Shown: one piece after another, positions 12,502-20,588 of the stretch | Position numbering within the stretch: position 1 is the first letter of the stretch | Layout of the letters: each line of letters starts with the position of its first letter | Origin: a virus | Length of the DNA: 20,759 bases | IMG/VR virus record: IMGVR_UViG_3300044622_000717 | Coordinates: 1-20,759 of that record | Direction: 5' to 3' (one strand) | Position numbers and translations under genes: made by a program | Notes under the pieces: generated by a model | Databases searched by the model: none | What the model was told of the DNA's origin: nothing | The model's input: only the letters and a program-made list of their open reading frames with translations

Positions 12502-12972
12502 ATGAGATTAACAATCATTCCTACAGATAAAACTGTATATTTGGATGGAAAGTGTTATCATGATATAGATTTAAGTTGGATTCCCGATATTGAAGATAAA
12601 AAAGTTCACGCAATTCAGTGGTTGGATGAAGACAACGATGGTATAGGTGAAGGTGAAATTGAATTTGTTGGTCCTGATCAAAATTTAAAAATCACTACAT
12701 TGGGTATAGAGGGATTTTGTAGTTTTCAAAAAGCTATTGATCAGTGGAATGAAAAAAAAGAAGAAGAAGAGGCTTTATACCAAGAATATTTGGCAGAACA
12801 ACAAAGACTTAAACAAGAAGAAGAAGATAGAATTCAAGCTAATTTTCTTTCCTTTAATCAGGCATATCTTCCTGTCCTGGAAGATGAAGATGGGGATGAC
12901 AATTTGAAAGAAGGAGAGGAGGAAGAAGAAAATATATTCTACGACATTGAAGAACTTTTAAAGGAAATTTGA
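12502..12972 (+). CDS. possible tail-fibre assembly/structural protein, 156 aa
   Basis: The N-terminal beta-rich part (MRLTIIPTDKTVYLDG, then VHAIQWLDED and GEIEFVGPD) resembles proteins found beside tail-fibre genes in T4-like cyanophages. A charged helix (residues 76-112, KKEEEEALYQEYLAEQQRLK) and a strongly acidic tail (126-145) follow. An N-terminal strand domain with a C-terminal coiled coil fits a fibre-assembly chaperone, as does the position, but the role is inferred. Confidence 0.62.
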   Translation: MRLTIIPTDKTVYLDGKCYHDIDLSWIPDIEDKKVHAIQWLDEDNDGIGEGEIEFVGPDQNLKITTLGIEGFCSFQKAIDQWNEKKEEEEALYQEYLAEQQRLKQEEEDRIQANFLSFNQAYLPVLEDEDGDDNLKEGEEEEENIFYDIEELLKEI

Positions 12973-12995
12973 TACCAGTCTATTCATTCTAAACT

Positions 12996-14210
12996 ATGAA
13001 CAAAAAATTAATTGAAAATAACTATATTGTGCTGCAAGATTTTATTTCAAAGGAAAGGGCTTCAGATCTTTCTTTTGAATTTCTAAAATATTGTAAAGAA
13101 AATAATCTGGAAGGTGATGATCAGGCTCCAGATTCTTTTTCTTTGTACAATCATATTTCATTTTTGGAATTACTCTGTGAAAAAACTCCAGAAGTTTCTT
13201 CTGCAATCGGAGAAATTGTTCTTCCGACATATTCTTATGCAAGAGTTTATAAAAACGGAAGTGAACTACTACGACACACTGACCGTGATGCTTGTGAGAT
13301 ATCATTGACCTTGCATTTGCATGGTGATTCGACTTGGCCCATATGGATTGAGACTCCTTCTGGAGAACAACGGTCTGTAGATTTAAATCCAGGTGATGCT
13401 ATGTTATATCTGGGTAGAACTGCTCCTCATTGGAGAGAAAAGTATGATGGAGAATATTATACTCAAGTTTTCTTGCATTATGTGAGAAGTCGTGGGGATT
13501 GTTCTTATGCATATTTTGATAAGTTGAATGAACAGAGTAAACCAGAAAGTGAAAATGTAGTTATTGACGATCAAATTGAAGAATCTTCTATTGAAGAACC
13601 AGTAGTCGATAATAAAAAGTCAGAGACAACATCAATTTCTACCAGAAGTACAAGAACTTTAGAGGAATATATTTTTACATTAGATAATGTTGTTCCTGAA
13701 GAATTGTGCGATAGGATTCTAGATGAATATCGTGAGTGCAGTTCTTGGAATCCAACTAGTGTTGGAAGTGGAAATGTTGACCCTCAAATTAGAAATTGTG
13801 ATGTGATAAACATTTCAAACGATATGGTTCTTTCTGGAAATTTTGACATTAGAAAAAAACTAGATCAAGACTTCTATATCTGTGCTTCAAATGCAATCAA
13901 TGAATATCGGAAATTGTTCCCAGATGTTGCTTCTGAAATTGATACTGGATATGACTTATTAAGATACAAAGAAGGTCAGTTTTATATTCAACACACGGAT
14001 TCATTTAAAAATCAACAAAGATCAGTAAGTTGTTCTTTTCTTTTGAATGATGACTACGAAGGTGGTGAGTTTGCATTTTTTGATAGAGAAATTATGATTA
14101 AAGGTGGAAAAGGATCTATCGTAATGTTCCCTTCCAATTTCATGTTTCCTCATGAGGTAATGCCTGTAACTTCTGGAACTAGATATTCGATTATTACCTG
14201 GTATGTCTGA
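12996..14210 (+). CDS. tandem 2OG-Fe(II) oxygenase (two domains)
   Basis: A fusion of two oxygenase domains joined by an acidic, Ser-rich linker (about residues 178-222). Domain 1 has H94/D96 (RHTDRD) and H145 (PHW) as iron ligands, but at the place of the cosubstrate Arg, ten residues on, has Tyr (YYTQVFLHYV). Domain 2 has H333/D335 (QHTDSF), H386 (PHEV) and R396 (TRYSIITW), a complete prolyl-4-hydroxylase-type set. Domain 2 should be the active hydroxylase; domain 1 may be structural or atypical. Two-domain proteins of this sort occur in cyanophages. It opens the second metabolic block and overlaps the first glycosyltransferase by 8 nt. Confidence 0.87.
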   Translation: MNKKLIENNYIVLQDFISKERASDLSFEFLKYCKENNLEGDDQAPDSFSLYNHISFLELLCEKTPEVSSAIGEIVLPTYSYARVYKNGSELLRHTDRDACEISLTLHLHGDSTWPIWIETPSGEQRSVDLNPGDAMLYLGRTAPHWREKYDGEYYTQVFLHYVRSRGDCSYAYFDKLNEQSKPESENVVIDDQIEESSIEEPVVDNKKSETTSISTRSTRTLEEYIFTLDNVVPEELCDRILDEYRECSSWNPTSVGSGNVDPQIRNCDVINISNDMVLSGNFDIRKKLDQDFYICASNAINEYRKLFPDVASEIDTGYDLLRYKEGQFYIQHTDSFKNQQRSVSCSFLLNDDYEGGEFAFFDREIMIKGGKGSIVMFPSNFMFPHEVMPVTSGTRYSIITWYV

Positions 14211-14997
14211 TAAACTTAAAGGAATTCCAAGTATCTACTATCTCAATTTAGACTCTGAGGTAGACAGAAGACAATACATGGAAAGACAATTTGAAAAATT
14301 GAATCTCAATAATGTAAAGAGATTCTCTGGATCAAATTACCTTGTAGAAGATTATGAAGATTGGAAAGATATTCTACACTTCCCCAATTTAATTGATGAA
14401 AAAAGACATCAATTGACAGCTTCAATCACTCTTTCTACTCTTGAGATGATTCAACATTGGTTAGAAACAACTGATGAAAAACATTTAATTTTATTTGAAG
14501 ATGATTATGATTTAAATCTAATTCAATATTGGCATTTTGATTGGGAGTATTTGATGAAGAGTATTCCTTATGATTGGGATTGTATTCAATTGGGATTTGA
14601 ATCACCTCACTATATTAAATTTTATCTTCATCCCAAAGATAAGACGAGTACTTATGGGCCAATTTTAATTAATAGACATTTTGCTCAAAAGTTAATCAAT
14701 TTACATTATGTTAAAGAAAAATACATGTTGATTCGTAAGTATGGAAGTCATCCTTATGATAAAGGATATCGAGTTGTTTCTTTAGATACTGTTCTTCCTT
14801 TTTTAGGAGTCACCTACCAGTTACCACTAATAACTCAAAATCCATATCTGGATAAAGTACCAAAGAAACATCACTTCATTTGTAGAGACATCTATTATGA
14901 TTGGTGGAAAAATAAAAGAGACAACTTTACTTTAGAAGAATTCTTTTCTTATGGGAAAGAAAATGATATCGAAATGGTAGAATTTTTAAAAAGATAA
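14203..14997 (+). CDS. GT25-like glycosyltransferase, copy 1
   Basis: A 264-residue protein resembling family GT25 (LPS/beta-galactosyltransferase type). It starts with IYYLNLDSEVDRRQYM (residues 11-26), the usual nucleotide-sugar strand with 'DRR'. It has LTASITLSTLEMIQHWLE (71-88), then LILFEDDYDL (95-104), in which E99-D100-D101 form the metal/nucleotide motif, and GPILINRHFAQKLI (152-165). These enzymes transfer a hexose from a nucleotide sugar to a glycan or protein. The ATG overlaps the upstream stop by 8 nt, and its final base is the first base of the next ATG. Donor and acceptor are unknown. Confidence 0.85.
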   Translation: MSDKLKGIPSIYYLNLDSEVDRRQYMERQFEKLNLNNVKRFSGSNYLVEDYEDWKDILHFPNLIDEKRHQLTASITLSTLEMIQHWLETTDEKHLILFEDDYDLNLIQYWHFDWEYLMKSIPYDWDCIQLGFESPHYIKFYLHPKDKTSTYGPILINRHFAQKLINLHYVKEKYMLIRKYGSHPYDKGYRVVSLDTVLPFLGVTYQLPLITQNPYLDKVPKKHHFICRDIYYDWWKNKRDNFTLEEFFSYGKENDIEMVEFLKR

Positions 14998-15818
14998 TGA
15001 TTCACCATAAATTGGAAGGTCTTCCTCCAGTATATTATTTTAACTTAGATCATAGAATAGATCGTAGAGAATACTTGGAAAAACAATTCTCAGATTATGG
15101 AATAACAAATTATCATAGAGTAAATTCCTCCAGATATTCTGTAGATAACTACGAAGAATGGAAATCTCAAGTGATTATTGATAGACTTAGAACGCAAGTA
15201 TGGTTTCTTGCTACTCTAATTGATAGAATGCATGGTATAATTGATTGGTATAACTCAAATATATCTGAGACTTGTTTAGTAATTGAAGATGATTTTTGTC
15301 TGGAACCAGTTGAATATTGGGGTTTTGACTGGGAAACTTTTGTAAGTAAGTTGCCTTGCAACTGGGAATGTATTCAACTCCATATCATTGGTGAAAAGTT
15401 CTTATCAATGAATTTGTCTAAGTGGTATAGGAATAATCATTCCACCGGATGTATATTAATTAATAGATCATACGCACAAAAACTTATCAATCTTCATTAC
15501 ATAGATAATAAATTCAAATTGTATTCCAATTATGGATACAACAAAAATTGGCCAGAGTACCACTATCAATCTGTAGACTTTGTTTTATATCAAATAGGAG
15601 TTACCTATTCAATCCCACTTTTTACGACAAATTATAATTTCCTAAGTGATGGACTTAGGAATGGAAAAATAAATCATATGTCCAAAAATTGTGATATCCT
15701 AGTTTTAGATTGGTGGAAAAATAAATCTTCAGAGTACACTTTGGATGACATTTTTTACTTGGACTCTGTTAAAAGAAAACGCCTGATTATGGAAGTGAAT
15801 CATGAACTTAAAAGATAA
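14997..15818 (+). CDS. GT25-like glycosyltransferase, copy 2
   Basis: The middle of three tandem paralogues (273 aa), with VYYFNLDHRIDRREYL (12-27), LVIEDDFCLEPVEYWGFDW (94-112) and GCILINRSYAQKLINLHY. The acidic motif is EDDF-C here, where the other copies have EDDY-D, and the LTASITL-like helix is changed to WFLATLID. These differences suggest a different specificity or weaker activity. It is joined to copy 1 by a 1-nt overlap and to copy 3 by 17 nt. Confidence 0.83.
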   Translation: MIHHKLEGLPPVYYFNLDHRIDRREYLEKQFSDYGITNYHRVNSSRYSVDNYEEWKSQVIIDRLRTQVWFLATLIDRMHGIIDWYNSNISETCLVIEDDFCLEPVEYWGFDWETFVSKLPCNWECIQLHIIGEKFLSMNLSKWYRNNHSTGCILINRSYAQKLINLHYIDNKFKLYSNYGYNKNWPEYHYQSVDFVLYQIGVTYSIPLFTTNYNFLSDGLRNGKINHMSKNCDILVLDWWKNKSSEYTLDDIFYLDSVKRKRLIMEVNHELKR

Positions 15819-16698
15819 ACTGAAAGGACTTCCGCCAATCATTCTGGCAACCATCGATGAGAGAAAAGATAGACAAGAGTATACGGAAACTCAGTATGAA
15901 TATTGGGGAATAAAAAACTATACAAAAGTTTCTGGATCTAAGTATCAACTTTCAACATACGAAGATTACTGGAAAGACTTGGTTATCTTAAATCCGTTTC
16001 CTGATGAATATAAAAGGAGAAAACAACATATTGCAGAGATTTCTATAACTCTTGCCCATTTAATCAACATTAAAAATTGGTTAGAAACTACGAATGATCC
16101 TTATGTAATCATCATGGAGGATGATTATGATCTCAGTTTCATAGAATATTGGCACTTTGATTGGGAATATTTGATGAACAACATCCCATATGATTGGGAT
16201 TGTATTCAGATGAGTTTTGAAAACGATAGAATTGTTCCCTGTTATTTGCATCCCATCTTATCTGGACATAGTACAGGAGCTTCCCTAATCAATAGAAGAT
16301 ATGCAGAGAAAATTATAAGTCTTCATTATAAAGAAGGTAAGTTTGATCTGTCGCAAAATATTTGTAATTATAAATGGTCCGCTAGAGGAATTGAGTATTA
16401 TACTGGGATGGGAATGCCAAATTTCACTACAGATTATTTTCTTGGACACAATGGAAAAACATATTGTATGCCGTTGTTTTCTGTAAATCAAGATCTTGGT
16501 AGTTGGGCTCAAAATATAGATAGAAAAAATGAAAGAAAAGATTTGGAATTCTGTTATAAAGCATATAAAAAGTGGTGGACGCAACTAAGAGATGATTATA
16601 CTCTTGAAGAATTCTTTACTTATGGTAAACCAAATGATAGAATTATTGTACCAAGGGAATTGGAAAAGGAATTAGATCACGATATAGGTCTTTATTAA
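15802..16698 (+). CDS. GT25-like glycosyltransferase, copy 3
   Basis: The longest copy (298 aa). Its first strand is IILATIDERKDRQEY (13-27), where the usual 'NLD' is 'TID'. It has YVIIMEDDYDLSFIEYWHFDW (101-121) with E106/D107/D108, then IPYDWDCIQ as in copy 1, GASLINRRYAEKII, and an insertion (KWSARGIEYYTGMG) not seen in the others. Copies 1 and 3 are closest to each other in the core, also at DNA level. The three may add successive sugars to one chain. It ends 1 nt before the next gene. Confidence 0.83.
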   Translation: MNLKDKLKGLPPIILATIDERKDRQEYTETQYEYWGIKNYTKVSGSKYQLSTYEDYWKDLVILNPFPDEYKRRKQHIAEISITLAHLINIKNWLETTNDPYVIIMEDDYDLSFIEYWHFDWEYLMNNIPYDWDCIQMSFENDRIVPCYLHPILSGHSTGASLINRRYAEKIISLHYKEGKFDLSQNICNYKWSARGIEYYTGMGMPNFTTDYFLGHNGKTYCMPLFSVNQDLGSWAQNIDRKNERKDLEFCYKAYKKWWTQLRDDYTLEEFFTYGKPNDRIIVPRELEKELDHDIGLY

Positions 16699-16699
16699 T

Positions 16700-17287
16700 A
16701 TGTTTGAATATGTTAGCGAGTTTGAATCCCAGATTGCAGAGTTTTTCGGAGCTCCCTATGCGGTAGCTACCGATTCGTGTACTCATGCCCTAGAACTTTG
16801 TTTGAGACACACTCAAGAAGATTATATTACGATTCCAAAAAGAACCTACATTTCAGTTCCAATGACTTGTATGAAACTCAGGTTGGATTGGAACTGGAGA
16901 GAAGAAGAATGGTCTGATTATTATTACTTAGGACCCACAAATATTATTGATGCAGCAGTTCTCTGGGGTGAAAATACATATATTCCCGACACATTTATGT
17001 GTTTAAGTTTTCAGTTTAAAAAACACTTAAACCTCGGAAGAGGTGGTGCAATTCTATTGCAAAATAAGAGTGACTATGATATACTTAAAAAAATGTCTTA
17101 CGATGGTCGTGATCTCAGTCGTCCATGGGCTGAACAAGACATAACTACTATGGGGTATCATTACTACATGACTCCCGAGGTGGCCAAAATCGGAATTGAA
17201 TTACTAAATGAGCGGAAAAAAATTCCCGGTAAAAAATGGAGCCACAAGGATTACCCCGATCTAACACAAATGTCGGTATTTAAATGA
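16700..17287 (+). CDS. half-size DegT/DnrJ/EryC1-type PLP protein
   Basis: A compact relative of the sugar aminotransferases (DegT/DnrJ/EryC1/StrS), which use pyridoxal phosphate to make amino sugars. FFGAPYAVATDSCTHALELCL (15-35) is the cofactor-phosphate loop, IIDAA (82-86) holds the Asp that pairs with the pyridine nitrogen (D84), and SFQFKKHLNLGRGGAILL (103-120) contains the Schiff-base lysine, most likely K108. Family members are usually about 370 residues; this is 195 and ends soon after YHYYMTPEVAKIGIELL, so the C-terminal domain is missing. The frame is intact, so it is a natural short form, not an obvious fragment. It may dimerise, dehydrate, or be inactive. Confidence 0.8.
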   Translation: MFEYVSEFESQIAEFFGAPYAVATDSCTHALELCLRHTQEDYITIPKRTYISVPMTCMKLRLDWNWREEEWSDYYYLGPTNIIDAAVLWGENTYIPDTFMCLSFQFKKHLNLGRGGAILLQNKSDYDILKKMSYDGRDLSRPWAEQDITTMGYHYYMTPEVAKIGIELLNERKKIPGKKWSHKDYPDLTQMSVFK

Positions 17288-17784
17288 TTAGTCATATAAA
17301 ACCTAACTGGGATATTAGAGATTTTTTCAATCTTGATTATGTTTTAGCCACTCATAAAGATGAGGAGTTGGTTGATCAATACTTGGTGTCTGGTCATAGT
17401 AAGGAAAAACTTTCTATCTATAAGTATCAACTACCAAATCCTATGCCAAAATGTGTAGATGAATATATTATTCCACATTTTGATTTTTGGGATAAAGTGT
17501 CTCCTGCAGTCAATCATTTTAAACCAGGACAATACCTACCTCTTCACACTGATTTATATGGAAGATATGTTGAAATAAATGATGTGGATTCCGATAAAGT
17601 AATGAGATGTATGGTCATGTTGGAAGATAGTTCCCCAGGACAAATCTTACAAATTAAAGATATTGCACATTGTAAATGGAATGCTGGGGATTGTTTTTAT
17701 TGGAATTATGACGAAATACATGCATTCTATAACTTTAGTATGGAAGATAGATACGCAATTCAAGTTACTGGGGTTGTAAAATGA
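17284..17784 (+). CDS. 2OG-Fe(II) oxygenase, aspartyl-hydroxylase-like, 166 aa
   Basis: A small single-domain oxygenase. H88/D90 (LPLHTD) and H146 (DEIHAFYNF) are the iron ligands, and R156 (DRYAIQV), ten residues after the last His, fits the 2-oxoglutarate Arg. The set is therefore complete, unlike in two other oxygenases of the window. The start overlaps the PLP gene, and the TGA overlaps the amidinotransferase ATG (ATGA), so the three are probably translated together. It may hydroxylate an intermediate of the same pathway. The substrate is unknown. Confidence 0.84.
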   Translation: MISHIKPNWDIRDFFNLDYVLATHKDEELVDQYLVSGHSKEKLSIYKYQLPNPMPKCVDEYIIPHFDFWDKVSPAVNHFKPGQYLPLHTDLYGRYVEINDVDSDKVMRCMVMLEDSSPGQILQIKDIAHCKWNAGDCFYWNYDEIHAFYNFSMEDRYAIQVTGVVK

Positions 17785-18743
17785 AAAGTCAAAATGAGTG
17801 GGACAAATTAAAAAAAGTCATAGTGGGAGTTGCAGACTATGCAAGAGTCCCTGAAGTAGATTTGAGTGTCCGTACAATCAATTATGCAGACAGAAAAGAT
17901 GTTTCCGATGTTCCGGTAGGACTATATCCCCAACAAGTTATAGATGAAGCCAACGAGGATCTAACAGTTTTTGTCAGTTTTTTGATGGGAGAAGGTGTAG
18001 AAGTTGTACGACCAAAAAGAACTCCAACGGAGTATTACAATTTTTGTCCAAGAGATGTAATCTTTACTCATAAAGATCTGACTGTTGCAACTCCAATGCC
18101 ATTGAAGTGTAGAAAAGATGCATGGAAACCTTTACTTGATCCTTTGGGTACTACTATCATTGTTCCATGCAAACATAAAGAAGAACTTTATAACGAAAAT
18201 TGTGTAGGAGATAAGAATACTCTCGCACTTACAGAGGTTACTCCCGCATTTGATGCAGCAAATATCATTCGTGCAAATGATGATGTTTTGTATCTTGTGT
18301 CTAACAGTGGAAATATTGCAGGAGCTAAAATACTTCAAGAAATGCTTCGGGGTCGTGCAAAAGTTCATCTCCTTCAAGGTGTTTATAGTTACATGCACAT
18401 AGACACCACTATTGCATTTCTTCGTGAAGGTTTAATGTTATTGAATCCAGAAAGAATTAAGTCTGTAGATGTCCTTCCAGAACCCTTTAGGAACTGGGAT
18501 GTAATCTGGTGTCCAGAACCAGTAGATATTGGATATTACCCAGGATATAATCATGCTTCAGAATGGGTTAATATGAACCTATTCAGTGTGAATCCAAATC
18601 TAGTTGCTTTGGAAGAACACCAGGAACCAACGAGAAAAGAATTGGAAAAATATGGTATAGAGTGTGTAATGTTGCCCATGAGACATGGTAGAACATTGAG
18701 TGGTATTTTCCATTGCGTCACTTTAGATCTTGAAAGAGAGTAA
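17781..18743 (+). CDS. amidinotransferase (arginine:glycine amidinotransferase/StrB/SxtG-like)
   Basis: A member of the guanidino-group modifying family that transfers an amidino group from arginine to an amine through a cysteine intermediate. The catalytic triad is in place: D158 (PAFDAANI), H206 (YMHIDTT) and C312 (IFHCVT). The NFCPRDVIF segment (87-95) and the LTEVTPAFDAANIIRA region align well with the mitochondrial arginine:glycine enzyme in memory. At 320 residues it is shorter than the ~350-420 of characterised transferases but ends correctly just after the Cys loop. Arginine deiminases and dimethylargininases share the triad, but the FDAANI/MHIDTT wording favours a transferase. It is followed immediately by the carbamoyltransferase gene. 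Confidence 0.88.
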   Translation: MKSQNEWDKLKKVIVGVADYARVPEVDLSVRTINYADRKDVSDVPVGLYPQQVIDEANEDLTVFVSFLMGEGVEVVRPKRTPTEYYNFCPRDVIFTHKDLTVATPMPLKCRKDAWKPLLDPLGTTIIVPCKHKEELYNENCVGDKNTLALTEVTPAFDAANIIRANDDVLYLVSNSGNIAGAKILQEMLRGRAKVHLLQGVYSYMHIDTTIAFLREGLMLLNPERIKSVDVLPEPFRNWDVIWCPEPVDIGYYPGYNHASEWVNMNLFSVNPNLVALEEHQEPTRKELEKYGIECVMLPMRHGRTLSGIFHCVTLDLERE

Positions 18744-20390
18744 ATGTTAATACTCAGTGTTCATTTGGGACATGATTCTTCTGTCTGTATTTTAAATGAT
18801 GGTCATTTAGAGAAATATTTTCTAGTAGAAAGATATACAAGAAAAAAACATGATGACGATAGAAAATTTATATTAAATTTGATAACTGGTATTTCTTCTA
18901 GGTTGAAAGAAAAATTAGATGTAATTTGTGTGTCCGACTTTAAACCACCGCAAGGAGATGAGTTTATATCAATAATTTTTGAAACATGTAAAAAGTATAA
19001 CTCAAATGTAAAACTAATACTACAACAAGACCATCACCTTAATCATGCTTCTCTTGCTTTTTATAATAGTAGGTTCGATGAAAGTCTTGTAGTGGTAGTT
19101 GATGGTGCTGGATCTAAAGTAAAAAATAATTTACTGGAGGTGGAAAGTATTTTTTCTTTTAATGGTCCGAAAAATACTCTAATTTATAAAAATGCCATAA
19201 AAGATGTTCTGACTTCTCCTGAAATTTCTCCAGAAGACTTTTTGAATATGTGGACTACAAATAGTAATCCTTCAGAGAAACTACCTGACTATGAATGTAA
19301 AAATATTTTTGGTATAGGGACGGTATATGATATTGCAGCAATACTGATAGGCCATACTCATAATGATTGTGGAAAGGCTATGGGTCTTTCATCTTATGGA
19401 CATTCAAACAAACTATTTGAAAATATATTTCTAGAGAAAAATACTCTTAATAATAGTTTCTTTGAAAATTCTTCTGAAGAAATTCAACACTTTTTGACAA
19501 ATCCTATTGAGGAGATAAAAAGAGATAATTATAAGTTACACGCAGATTTCTGTTATGAAGTCCAACAACAAACACAAAAAGCTTTCGGTGATCTAATAGA
19601 AGATTCAATAAAGAGGACTGGAATTAAAAAAGTTTGTATTTCTGGTGGTTATGGTATGAATATTGTTGCTAACCATTATTATCTGCAAAGATTTCCTGAT
19701 GTGGAGTTTTACTTTGAACCATTATGTAATGACAATGGTATAAGTATTGGTGCAGCAATGAATTCATATATTGAGTTGACTGGAAAAATTCCTAAATCAA
19801 TTCAAACAACCTTTTTTCATGGCACACATTATGATGTTTCTTCATTCAAGGGATTAAAAACTTCTACAAGACAAGTTGCTCAATTGTTGTATCAAGATAA
19901 ATCTGTCGGTGTCTATAGAGGTCTTGCCGAAGGTGGTCAAAGAGCTTTAGGAAATAGGTCAATACTTTTTAATGCATTGAATTTGGATGCAAAAAATATT
20001 GTAAATGGTATTAAAAATAGAGAGTGGTATAGACCTTTTGCTTGTATAGTATTAGAAGAAGATGCAGATACTTACTTTGATATGGGTGGAATTAAATCAA
20101 GTCCATTTATGACTATATGTTTTCCAGTAAGGGAAAAGTATGGTAAAATATTACCTGGAATAACTCATGTAGATAATACTTGCAGAATTCAAACAATTTC
20201 TGATGGTTACTTATATGAACTTTTACAAGAATTTAAAAAATTATCTGGTCACGGAATCCTTTTAAATACTAGTTTTAATTTAGCTGGAGAACCTCTTGTG
20301 GAAACACCAAGAGACGCATTGAATACTCTAAATAATTCGTCTTTGGATTATCTTTGGTTTGAAGAAACGCAACAATTACTTAACAGATAA
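18744..20390 (+). CDS. carbamoyltransferase, NodU/TobZ/CmcH family
   Basis: Members convert carbamoyl phosphate and ATP to carbamoyl-AMP and then transfer the carbamoyl group to a hydroxyl of a sugar or natural product (nodulation factor, tobramycin, cephamycin, saxitoxin). Visible landmarks: LGHDSSVCI (8-16), the metal-binding HHLNHA (97-102), VVVDGAGS (117-124), GKAMGLSSYG (210-219), SGGYGMN (300-306) and EPLCNDNGISIGAA (325-338) of the Kae1-like domain. The C-terminal YrdC-like domain has GGQRALGNRSIL (397-408), WYRPFA (428-433) and NTSFNLAGEP (508-517). At 548 residues the family length is complete. Its ATG follows the amidinotransferase stop with no gap. The acceptor is unknown. Confidence 0.93.
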   Translation: MLILSVHLGHDSSVCILNDGHLEKYFLVERYTRKKHDDDRKFILNLITGISSRLKEKLDVICVSDFKPPQGDEFISIIFETCKKYNSNVKLILQQDHHLNHASLAFYNSRFDESLVVVVDGAGSKVKNNLLEVESIFSFNGPKNTLIYKNAIKDVLTSPEISPEDFLNMWTTNSNPSEKLPDYECKNIFGIGTVYDIAAILIGHTHNDCGKAMGLSSYGHSNKLFENIFLEKNTLNNSFFENSSEEIQHFLTNPIEEIKRDNYKLHADFCYEVQQQTQKAFGDLIEDSIKRTGIKKVCISGGYGMNIVANHYYLQRFPDVEFYFEPLCNDNGISIGAAMNSYIELTGKIPKSIQTTFFHGTHYDVSSFKGLKTSTRQVAQLLYQDKSVGVYRGLAEGGQRALGNRSILFNALNLDAKNIVNGIKNREWYRPFACIVLEEDADTYFDMGGIKSSPFMTICFPVREKYGKILPGITHVDNTCRIQTISDGYLYELLQEFKKLSGHGILLNTSFNLAGEPLVETPRDALNTLNNSSLDYLWFEETQQLLNR

Positions 20391-20588
20391 ATGAAAAATA
20401 AAACAGAATTACATCCTAGTGGTTTAAACATTATCCAAAATCCTGACGGATCTTTTGCTTTTGAGTGGGATCCTAAAGATGAAAGGTGGTCTTGGATGAA
20501 TGACTTGACAGATGAACAAATTAAATCTACAATAGAAGAACTGCTAAGTAAACGAGATCTATTAGAGGAACTTGCAAATGAGCTCTAA
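20391..20588 (+). CDS. hypothetical protein, 65 aa
   Basis: An acidic soluble protein with an N-terminal strand segment (GLNIIQNPDGSFAFEWDPKD) and a C-terminal helix (LTDEQIKSTIEELLSKRD). Short proteins with the WSWMNDLTDEQI pattern are, in my recollection, widespread in cyanophages. It directly abuts the carbamoyltransferase stop and overlaps the next gene by 11 nt. The function is unknown. Confidence 0.72.
   Translation: MKNKTELHPSGLNIIQNPDGSFAFEWDPKDERWSWMNDLTDEQIKSTIEELLSKRDLLEELANEL

Noticed and set aside
17781-20390. A saxitoxin-type toxin cluster in the phage
   Set aside because: Only the amidinotransferase and carbamoyltransferase families are shared. The polyketide-synthase-like SxtA starter enzyme, the cyclisation enzymes and the dioxygenases typical of that pathway are absent from the window.
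5806-20390. A DNA base hypermodification pathway
   Set aside because: Radical SAM, PLP, glycosyltransferase and carbamoyltransferase genes could fit, but there is no visible thymidylate-synthase homologue, hydroxymethyl-nucleotide kinase, glycosylase-like or deazaguanine gene in the window. Kept only as a distant alternative.
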